Part shown: positions 1-5,718 of the stretch, piece by piece
Numbering within the stretch: position 1 is the stretch's first letter
Layout: each line of letters begins with the position of its first letter
Assembly (NCBI GenBank): GCA_046717125.1
Contig: JBKJVQ010000236.1
Span: 1 to 19,543, forward strand
Reading direction: 5' to 3'
From: JBKJVQ01 sp046717125
GTDB lineage: Bacteria > Pseudomonadota > Alphaproteobacteria > Rhizobiales > Methyloligellaceae
DNA: 19,543 nt
Program-made: the position numbers and the translations under genes
The notes under the pieces: model-generated
Seen by the model: the letters and a program-made list of their open reading frames with translations, nothing else
Told to the model about the DNA's origin: nothing
Database searches by the model: none

Positions 1-356
1 TGCAGCGGCGAGGTGCCGATGAAGGTGTGGATGCGGGACCGCTCCGCGCCCTTCAGCGCCTCTCCTGCCCGGTCGATATCCTTGTAGCTCGCGCGCGCGA
101 GCCCGCAGATGACCGACCGGCGCGCGATCTTTCCGATCTCCTGCACCGCCTGGAAATCGCCATTTGAGGCGATGGGAAAGCCTGCCTCGATCACGTCGAC
201 GCCCATCTCATCGAGCAGGTCCGCGACTTGGAGTTTTTCCTCGAGGGTCATGGACGCGCCCGGCGACTGCTCGCCGTCGCGCAATGTCGTGTCGAAGATG
301 ATGACGCGGTTTTTTTCGTCGCGCTGTCCCGCGCCGGCGCTCATATCGGAAGTCAT
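1..356 (-). CDS. leuA: 2-isopropylmalate synthase, N-terminal part (runs off window)
   Basis: LeuA condenses acetyl-CoA with 2-ketoisovalerate, the first committed step of leucine synthesis, in the cytosol. Only the first 118 residues lie in the window; the gene continues past position 1. The visible part carries the HMGL-like TIM-barrel opening: FDTTLRDGEQSPG at residues 21-33 (Asp22 and the RDGEQ loop contribute to metal and substrate binding in this family), followed by a GVDVIEAGFP strand-loop near residues 52-61. The ATG at 354-356 is preceded by GAGGAA about 6 bases upstream, a good ribosome binding site. The gene is preceded by a Leu-rich leader peptide and hairpin, which suggests attenuation. 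Homocitrate and citramalate synthases share these motifs, but the leucine leader supports LeuA. Confidence 0.93.
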   Translation of the reverse strand, partial: MTSDMSAGAGQRDEKNRVIIFDTTLRDGEQSPGASMTLEEKLQVADLLDEMGVDVIEAGFPIASNGDFQAVQEIGKIARRSVICGLARASYKDIDRAGEALKGAERSRIHTFIGTSPL

Positions 357-430
357 GGATCCGTTCCTCGAATCGGCCGCCAGTCTAACATGCGACCGCG
401 GCGTGCATTTCGCTCTTGGTGACACTCGAT

Positions 431-485
431 CCCCTGACGGCCTGTCCTTAAGGACAGAAGCGATCAGGGGCCGGTAAGGAGCAGG
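431..485 (-). promoter_or_regulatory. leuA attenuator: nested hairpin with a competing pairing to the Leu codons
   Basis: The outer arms CCCCTGA (431-437) and TCAGGGG (464-470) enclose a perfect 16-base palindrome CTGTCCTTAAGGACAG (442-457). The leader's Leu-codon stretch (475-485) can instead pair with 441-450: six continuous pairs, one bulged base, then four more. This is mutually exclusive with the inner palindrome. Ribosome position on the Leu codons could therefore decide which structure forms. No T-run follows the hairpin on the minus strand, so it does not look like a textbook intrinsic terminator. The output may be Rho-dependent or act on translation; that is inference. Confidence 0.6.
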
Positions 486-562
486 AGGAACTGCGCGCGC
501 GCCGCGACGCCCGCCCGATCGGGGCGGTCAATCACGTCGTTCATGGACGATCGCAGGCGCAC
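464..562 (-). CDS. leuL: leuA leader peptide (Leu-rich)
   Basis: This is a short reading frame ending in Q-F-L-L-L-L-T-G-P-stop, about 108 bases before leuA. Four consecutive leucine codons (CTC CTG CTC CTT, 476-487) sit just before the stop codon, which overlaps the 5' arm of a hairpin (431-470). That is the classic layout of an amino-acid attenuator leader, read as a sensor of charged tRNA-Leu. The start is uncertain. A GTG at 560-562 has GGAG at 570-573 with a 7-base spacer and gives 32 residues. An ATG at 542-544 gives 26 residues but has no visible ribosome binding site. The peptide itself probably has no function. Calling it leuL is by analogy with enteric leu operons. Confidence 0.72.
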   Translation of the reverse strand: MRLRSSMNDVIDRPDRAGVAARAQFLLLLTGP

Positions 563-585
563 GAGACGGCTCCACGCAAATGCCG

Positions 586-591
586 ATTCTA
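586..591 (-). promoter_or_regulatory. possible -10 element for the leuA leader transcript
   Basis: TAGAAT on the minus strand lies 24 bases upstream of the GTG leader start and 42 upstream of the alternative ATG. It is a fair sigma-70 -10 match, but I see no good -35 at the right distance, so this is only a candidate. Confidence 0.22.
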
Positions 592-788
592 GGAATAAGC
601 GAAATCCCTTGCGATGAAAAGGGATGGCGCTCTTGGAGCGTCTGATGGGAACGGCGATGGCGGCTGTGCCAGTATTGTCGCCTCGATCTGCCTGCGACAT
701 TTTTTCGTCGTCGCCGAACCATTCGCCTGTTTCAGGGTTCAACAGGTGCAATTCCAGTACGCGGCGAACCTTCCGGAGACATGGCGTG

Positions 789-1073
789 ATGGTCAGAACC
801 CTCGCACTTGCAGCCATGATCTGCGCGTCCTTGACTACCCCGACGGCAGCCTGCACCGATGACATGGCGGCTCTATCGCAGGCGTTGAGTGCTCCGACAT
901 TGACATCCGAGTTCAAGCTTCGGTTGCGCGGCCACATGGTCCAGGCGCGCGAACGTCAGAGCGTCGGCGATATCGCAGGATGCGTCAGCGCATTGACGCC
1001 GGCGAAAAGAATGCTCGGCTTGCCGGTCGAGGCTCTGACCAAGCCGGTTGCCTCGCCAACCATGCGCTCGTAG
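789..1073 (+). CDS. small secreted hypothetical protein (94 aa)
   Basis: I do not recognise a named family. The start ATG at 789 follows GGAG (775-778) by 10 bases and gives a clear N-terminal signal peptide: a short basic start (MVR), a hydrophobic core to about residue 16, and a probable cleavage near TAA at 19-21. The mature part is helical and charged, with Cys22 and Cys65, which could form a disulphide in the periplasm. The motif around GDIAGC and a following A-x-x-M-L-G resembles small helical exported proteins common in this order, from general impression only. A longer frame from 624 would bury the signal sequence, so I reject that start. The gene stands alone between the divergent leuA leader and convergent ilvC. 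Lipoprotein processing at Cys22 is unlikely because the lipobox is poor. Confidence 0.6.
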   Translation: MVRTLALAAMICASLTTPTAACTDDMAALSQALSAPTLTSEFKLRLRGHMVQARERQSVGDIAGCVSALTPAKRMLGLPVEALTKPVASPTMRS

Positions 1074-1174
1074 GTGATCCGGCGGTCGGCCGGACACGTA
1101 TTGTTCGTTTCGTAACGCGTTTTCCGTCAGTTCAATGGCAGTGTGCGTACAGTAACGCTTGATGCGTAACAGTC

Positions 1175-1250
1175 GCGCTTGCGGGACGCGCTGGAGATTA
1201 CGATCTCCTCTCCAGCCGTTCACGGATGGAAACAGCCGTCTCGCAAGCGC
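1175..1250 (-). terminator. nested inverted repeat 3' of ilvC
   Basis: A 12-base arm (1175-1186) pairs with 1239-1250 with one G-T wobble. Inside it, CTGGAGA (1191-1197) pairs with TCTCCAG (1209-1215). The structure starts 13 bases after the ilvC stop codon and is a candidate 3' stabiliser or transcription end signal. No strong T-run follows on the minus strand, so intrinsic termination is not assured. Confidence 0.35.
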
Positions 1251-1262
1251 GGATTTCTCTGA

Positions 1263-2282
1263 TCAGTTTTTCGCCTTGTCGACCATGGCGGACTTCTTGA
1301 TCCACGGCATCATGCCGCGCAGCTTCTTGCCCACCTCTTCGATTCCATGATTGTCGCAGCGCGCGCGCATGGCCTTGAAACTGGTCTGGCCAACGCGGTT
1401 CTCCAGCATCCAGTCTTTCGCGAACCGGCCGCCCTGAATGTCGGCGAGCACTTCCTTCATGCGCGTCTTGGTCTCGGGCGTGATGATGCGCGGACCTGAG
1501 ACATACTCGCCGTATTCGGCCGTGTTCGAGACCGAGTAGTTCATATTCGCGATACCGCCCTCGTAGATCAGATCGACGATCAGCTTCACCTCGTGCACGC
1601 ACTCGAAATAGGCCATTTCGGGTGAGTAGCCTGCCTCGATCAGCGTCTCGTATCCCGCGCGCATCAGCTCGACCAGGCCGCCGCAGAGCACGGCCTGCTC
1701 GCCGAACAGATCGGTCTCGCATTCCTCGCGGAAATTCGTCTCGATGATGCCAGCGCGCCCGCCCCCCATCGCCGAAGCATAAGCCAGCGACAAATCGTGC
1801 GCGTTGCCGCTTGCATCCTGCGCGACCGCGATGAGGCAGGGCACGCCCGCGCCGCGCTTATATTCTGCCCGCACCGTATGGCCCGGCCCCTTTGGCGCAA
1901 CCATGCACACATCCATGTCGGGGCGCGGCACGATCAGGTTGAAATGGATGTTGAACCCATGCGCGAAGAACAGGGCCGATCCCTGCTTCATGTTGGGTTC
2001 AATCTCATTCTTCCAGATGTCCGACTGCAGCTCATCCGGCGTCAGCAGCATGACGACATCGGCCCACTTGGCGGCGTCGGGCACGCTCATGACCTCGAGC
2101 CCCTCGCCTTCGGCCTTCTTTGCCGACGCCGAGCCGGGACGCAGCGCAACGACCAGATCGGTGACACCCGAGTCGCGCAGATTCAGCGCATGCGCATGGC
2201 CCTGTGAGCCGTAGCCGACAATCGCGACCTTCTTCGACTTGATGAGGTTGAGGTCGGCATCCTGATCATAATAGACGCGCAT
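1263..2282 (-). CDS. ilvC: ketol-acid reductoisomerase (NADP+), class I
   Basis: IlvC performs the Mg-dependent alkyl shift and NADPH reduction of acetolactate or acetohydroxybutyrate, the second common step of valine, isoleucine and leucine synthesis. The 339 residues match class I length. The Rossmann motif GYGSQGHA is at residues 23-30, with the cofactor-phosphate loop LRPGSAS at 47-53. The acidic Mg site E186-E187-x-E189-T-D191-L-F-G-E195 is intact, as are E227 and E231 in the C-terminal knotted domain. The ATG is preceded by AAGGA with a 7-base gap. It lies 101 bases downstream of ilvN on the same strand and is probably cotranscribed with it. An inverted repeat follows the stop. Confidence 0.97.
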   Translation of the reverse strand: MRVYYDQDADLNLIKSKKVAIVGYGSQGHAHALNLRDSGVTDLVVALRPGSASAKKAEGEGLEVMSVPDAAKWADVVMLLTPDELQSDIWKNEIEPNMKQGSALFFAHGFNIHFNLIVPRPDMDVCMVAPKGPGHTVRAEYKRGAGVPCLIAVAQDASGNAHDLSLAYASAMGGGRAGIIETNFREECETDLFGEQAVLCGGLVELMRAGYETLIEAGYSPEMAYFECVHEVKLIVDLIYEGGIANMNYSVSNTAEYGEYVSGPRIITPETKTRMKEVLADIQGGRFAKDWMLENRVGQTSFKAMRARCDNHGIEEVGKKLRGMMPWIKKSAMVDKAKN

Positions 2283-2383
2283 AGGCGGTTCCTTCGGCAG
2301 TATGGCGGTAATGAAGCGGGAGAACCGGCGCCGGACGGCGCACCACCCGTTCCTATCCGGGATCAGTCGGCGGAAGCAAGCGA

Positions 2384-2929
2384 CTACATCGCGTCCTTCC
2401 CACGCCCGATAGCGGCGATGCCGGTGCGGGCGACCTCGACCAAGCCGAGGGGCTGCATCAGGCCGATGAAGGTCTCGATCTTCGTCATCTTGCCCGTGAT
2501 CTCGAACACGAAATGCTCAGTCGAGGCGTCGATGACCTGCGCGCGGAAGGCTTCGGCGAGACGCAGCGCCTCGACCCGCTTCTCGCCCTTCCCCGCGACC
2601 TTGATCAGCGCCAGCTCCCGCTCAATCGGATGATGCGAGAGCGTGAGGTCCGTGACGCTGTGCACCGGCACCAGCCGGTCGAGCTGGTGCCGGATTTGCT
2701 CCAGCACCATCGGCGAAGCGGTCGTCACGATCGTGATGCGGGACAGGTGCGACTCGTGCTCAGTCTCCGAGACGGTGAGCGAGTCGATATTGTAGCCGCG
2801 CCCCGAGAACAGGCCGACGACACGCGCAAGCACGCCCGGCTCGTTGTCAACCAGCACCGACATGGTGTGGGTCGCGACGCCCTCGCTGCGCTTCTCGATG
2901 ATGTAGGCCGAGCCAGGCTGCGCGTTCAA
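2384..2929 (-). CDS. ilvN: acetolactate synthase small (regulatory) subunit
   Basis: This subunit binds the IlvB catalytic subunit, raises its activity and confers feedback inhibition by valine. It has 181 residues. An N-terminal ACT domain spans about 21-95, with the typical DNEPGVLARVVGLFSGRGYN stretch followed by SLTVSET. The C-terminal small-subunit domain covers the rest and ends near IGRGKDAM. The start is TTG at 2927-2929: AAGGAG stands 8 bases upstream, and the codon overlaps the stop of the preceding membrane-protein gene (TTGA), so translation is probably coupled. No later in-frame ATG would keep the ACT domain. The gene is also called ilvH in this order. Confidence 0.95.
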   Translation of the reverse strand: MNAQPGSAYIIEKRSEGVATHTMSVLVDNEPGVLARVVGLFSGRGYNIDSLTVSETEHESHLSRITIVTTASPMVLEQIRHQLDRLVPVHSVTDLTLSHHPIERELALIKVAGKGEKRVEALRLAEAFRAQVIDASTEHFVFEITGKMTKIETFIGLMQPLGLVEVARTGIAAIGRGKDAM

Positions 2930-3489
2930 ATCACGCTCTCCTTGTCGATGTGTTTGGGCGCCTCCGGGTCGTTCGCCGGAGTGTCCGGCCCGATCCGCAT
3001 ACGCCCCTCATGCCCGCGCTCGAGCAGGAACAACGCGGCGGAAAGCAGCAGGATGGAGATCGGCAGCACCAGCATGGTCCATTCGAGGCTACCGTCGTTT
3101 TCTTCCACGATGATGCGCGCGAAGATCACGATCAGCACAATAATGACGACTTCCGCCAGGAAACGCTTGAGCTGACTGATGTCCTCGATTTTCATCCATT
3201 GCGGCATCGTCCGCGCAGTCTCGTCCGAGACCTTGATGACAAAGCCGACCGCGATGCCGAAGGCGAAAATCACAAGTACGACGCCGAACAGGAACGAGTC
3301 GATCGCCTCGAGCACCGGCACCGTGACCTGCTTTGCGGGCGACGCGCCTTCGGCGAGCAGGATCGCCGTCGCCTGAGCAAGAAAGAGACAGCCCTGCAGG
3401 AACATCAGGATCGAGCCGAAAAGCGCGCCCGCCGCGCCGATCAGCATGATCCCGCGCAGGCCGAACAGGATGCGTTCCAGTGTGCTCAT
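2926..3489 (-). CDS. YqhA / UPF0114-family inner-membrane protein
   Basis: The protein has 187 residues with four predicted membrane segments at about 10-30, 65-86, 110-128 and 138-156. A soluble loop around 87-108 contains DETARTMPQWM, and the hydrophilic C-terminal tail is rich in Pro, Asp and Glu. Layout and length match the YqhA/UPF0114 family, whose function is unknown to me. It sits between ilvB and ilvN. Its stop overlaps the ilvN TTG start, while 112 bases holding a palindromic repeat separate it from ilvB. The ribosome binding site (GAGGGA, about 8 bases before ATG) is modest. A link to branched-chain amino acid synthesis is suggested only by position. Family call fairly sure, function unknown. 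Confidence 0.75.
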   Translation of the reverse strand: MSTLERILFGLRGIMLIGAAGALFGSILMFLQGCLFLAQATAILLAEGASPAKQVTVPVLEAIDSFLFGVVLVIFAFGIAVGFVIKVSDETARTMPQWMKIEDISQLKRFLAEVVIIVLIVIFARIIVEENDGSLEWTMLVLPISILLLSAALFLLERGHEGRMRIGPDTPANDPEAPKHIDKESVI

Positions 3490-3518
3490 GGGCTATCCCT
3501 CACGTCGTCTACCCAGAG

Positions 3519-3594
3519 CGTCATTGCGAGCGGAGCAAAGCAATCCAGTCTTGATTCGCTGGATTGCTTCGGCGCGAGGCGCCTGGCAATGACG
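3519..3594. repeat. palindromic intergenic repeat (CGTCATTGC...GCAATGACG type)
   Basis: The ends CGTCATTGC (3519-3527) and GCAATGACG (3586-3594) are inverted. Inside, AGCAATCCAG pairs with CTGGATTGCT around a short loop, and GCGC-rich arms follow. It is a REP-like element common in rhizobial genomes and sits between ilvB and the yqhA-like gene. A related copy is at 8557-8640. Confidence 0.8.
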
Positions 3595-3601
3595 TCCGAA
3601 A

Positions 3602-5368
3602 TTAAACCAGAACCTTGCCTTCTTCGGAGATCGCGCGCTGCAAATCCTCGTCCGTCATGTCGGCGCCCATCAGCATGTTGTTGTGGGCCTCGCCCGACGG
3701 GATCATCGGGAAGCAGTTCGCGTGCTTATCGACACGGCAATCGAAGATCACGGGCTTCTTGACCGCAATCATTTCGCGGATCGCATCATCTAGCTCGGCG
3801 GGCTTTTCCGCGCGAATGCCGACGGCGTGGTACGCCTCGGCCAGCTTCACAAAATCGGGCAACGCTTCGGAATAGGAATGGGAATAACGCCCCCCATGCA
3901 GAAGCTCCTGCCACTGGCGCACCATGCCCATATACTCGTTGTTGATGATGAAGATTTTGATCGGCAGATCGTGCTGAACCGCGGTCGAAATCTCCTGCAT
4001 TGTCATCAGCACGGATGCTTCGCCGGCAATGTCGATCACGAGCGAATTGGGGTGCGCCGTCTGCACGCCCACGGCCGCCGGCAATCCGTAACCCATCGTG
4101 CCGAGCCCGCCTGACGTCATCCAGCGGTTCGGCTCCTCGAACTTGAAGAACTGCGCGGCCCACATCTGGTGCTGGCCAACCTCCGTCGTGATGTAGACGT
4201 CCTCGTCGCGGGTCAGCGCATACAGCCGCTCGATCGCATATTGCGGCATGATCACGTCGTCGCGCATGCGGTAGCGCAGGCAATCGCGCGCACGCCACTG
4301 CTCGATCTGCGCCCACCACTTACCCAGCGCGGCCTTGTCGACCTGCGGCGCGCGCGCCCTCCACACACGGAGCATTTCCTCAAGCGCGTAGGCGCAGTCG
4401 CCGATGATCGGCAGGTCGGCCTTGACCGTCTTGTTAATCGACGAAGGATCGATATCGATATGGATCTTTTTCGAGCCGGGGGAGAAGGCATCGAGCCGGC
4501 CGGTGATGCGGTCGTCGAACCGGGCGCCGATGCAGATCATCACGTCGCAATCGTGCATGGCATTGTTGGCTTCGAACGTGCCGTGCATCCCGAGCATGCC
4601 GAGGAACTGCTTGTCGGACGCAGGGTACGCGCCGAGCCCCATCAGCGTTGACGTGATCGGATACCCGGTCAGCCGCACTAACTCGCGCAACAGCTGGCAA
4701 GCGACCGTGCCGGAATTGATCACTCCGCCACCGCTGTAGAAGACGGGCTTTTTCGCGCCCGCGATCATCTCGACCGCGGCGCGCACGGCGTTCGAATCCG
4801 GCTTCATCTTCGGCCGGTACGTCTTGTGCTGGACGTTCGACAGTCCGGTATATTCGCCCATCGCAAACTGGACGTCCTTGGGAATGTCGACCACAACAGG
4901 TCCCGGACGTCCCGACCGAGCGACATAAAACGCTTCGTGCAGGATCCGGCTGAGATCCTTCACGTCCCGGACGAGGTAATTATGCTTCGTGCACGGACGG
5001 GTGATGCCGACCGTGTCGCATTCCTGGAACGCGTCGTTGCCGATCAGATGCGTCGGCACCTGGCCGGTGATGCAGACGAGCGGGATTGAGTCCATCAACG
5101 CGTCGGTGAGGCCCGTGACTGCGTTCGTCGCGCCCGGGCCCGACGTGACCAGCAGCACGCCGACCTTGCCGGTCGAGCGCGCATAGCCTTCGGCCGCATG
5201 CGCCGCGCCCTGCTCATGGCGCACGAGGATATGGCGCACCCTCTCCTGCTGGAACAGGGCGTCGTAGATCGGCAGGACAGCGCCGCCGGGATAGCCGAAA
5301 ATATGCTCGACGCCCTGATCCATCAGGGCCTGCAGCACCATCTCCGCGCCGGTCATTTCGCGCGCCAT
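3602..5368 (-). CDS. ilvB: acetolactate synthase large (catalytic) subunit
   Basis: This thiamine-diphosphate enzyme makes acetolactate or acetohydroxybutyrate from pyruvate and opens the branched-chain pathway. It has 588 residues. The N-terminal PYR domain carries the catalytic Glu52 in RHEQGA and a GYPGG loop at 25-29. The central FAD-binding domain covers about 195-330. In the C-terminal PP domain, NN at 476-477 precedes GMVRQWQ. The metal motif, usually GDGS or GDAS, reads GEAS at 449-452, so Glu450 replaces the usual Asp. I chose the ATG at 5366-5368 because GGAG lies 8 bases upstream; an in-frame ATG six codons earlier has no such site. A sigma-70-like promoter and structured leader precede it. 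The symbol ilvI is often used in rhizobia. Confidence 0.95.
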   Translation of the reverse strand: MAREMTGAEMVLQALMDQGVEHIFGYPGGAVLPIYDALFQQERVRHILVRHEQGAAHAAEGYARSTGKVGVLLVTSGPGATNAVTGLTDALMDSIPLVCITGQVPTHLIGNDAFQECDTVGITRPCTKHNYLVRDVKDLSRILHEAFYVARSGRPGPVVVDIPKDVQFAMGEYTGLSNVQHKTYRPKMKPDSNAVRAAVEMIAGAKKPVFYSGGGVINSGTVACQLLRELVRLTGYPITSTLMGLGAYPASDKQFLGMLGMHGTFEANNAMHDCDVMICIGARFDDRITGRLDAFSPGSKKIHIDIDPSSINKTVKADLPIIGDCAYALEEMLRVWRARAPQVDKAALGKWWAQIEQWRARDCLRYRMRDDVIMPQYAIERLYALTRDEDVYITTEVGQHQMWAAQFFKFEEPNRWMTSGGLGTMGYGLPAAVGVQTAHPNSLVIDIAGEASVLMTMQEISTAVQHDLPIKIFIINNEYMGMVRQWQELLHGGRYSHSYSEALPDFVKLAEAYHAVGIRAEKPAELDDAIREMIAVKKPVIFDCRVDKHANCFPMIPSGEAHNNMLMGADMTDEDLQRAISEEGKVLV

Positions 5369-5388
5369 GTCTCGAACTCCGCACATTG

Positions 5389-5443
5389 CCGACCCGACGC
5401 TCGTCCGCGGTTACGGTCGGGCCAAAAAATTCGTAACCAGCAC
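5389..5443 (-). promoter_or_regulatory. possible ilvB leader attenuator with micro-ORF
   Basis: The untranslated leader holds two overlapping, competing stems. CGTAACC/GGTTACG pairs 5432-5438 with 5409-5415. CCCGAC/GTCGGG pairs 5416-5421 with 5393-5398, and its 5' arm lies in the first stem's loop. A 10-codon GTG-started frame (5411-5443, M-L-V-T-N-F-L-A-R-P-stop) runs across the first stem and ends in its 3' arm. It includes Leu, Val and Leu codons but lacks a convincing ribosome binding site. The pattern hints at attenuation by branched-chain amino acids but is weak. Confidence 0.27.
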
Positions 5444-5491
5444 AATCGATTGCGCCGCCCGTCGCGATTGGTGCGGGGGGCAGCGGCGCCG

Positions 5492-5521
5492 AACCTACTC
5501 TGGAGGCCGCGACGGCGTCAA
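5492..5521 (-). promoter_or_regulatory. sigma-70-type promoter of ilvB
   Basis: On the minus strand the -35 TTGACG (5516-5521) and the -10 TAGGTT (5492-5497) are 18 bases apart; read as GTAGGT the spacing is 17. This is a common alphaproteobacterial housekeeping form. Transcription would begin near 5485, leaving a leader of about 115 bases before the ilvB ATG. Confidence 0.55.
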
Positions 5522-5718
5522 CACGTCACCGATAACACTTGCAAAAAGATTGACCAGAGCTGTTTCGGGTTTGCCAAAAGTTGGGCCCATAATCGAAATT
5601 TTATTGCGTCAGGAAGCGCCGCATTCCACGCAACCATAATGCCGCAGGAAGAGTTATTAGCACCTGCGAAAGGGCGTGTTAGGTTCGCGCCGATCCCCAA
5701 CAGATTCTGATCAAATTC
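5522..5718. other. intergenic region between divergent ilvB and kup
   Basis: No gene is seen here. A TAGGTT resembling the ilvB -10 occurs on the plus strand near 5681-5686, about 33 bases before the kup ATG, and could be its -10, but no clear -35 precedes it. The stretch is more A/T-rich than its surroundings, as promoters often are. No ribosome binding site is obvious immediately before kup. Confidence 0.4.

Noticed and set aside
464..937. 157-codon minus-strand frame covering the leuA leader, with a plausible protein stretch (N-P-E-T-G-E-W-F)
   Set aside because: It overlaps the signal-peptide gene on the plus strand and has no supported start. Only its last 26-32 codons, the Leu leader, fit a known pattern.
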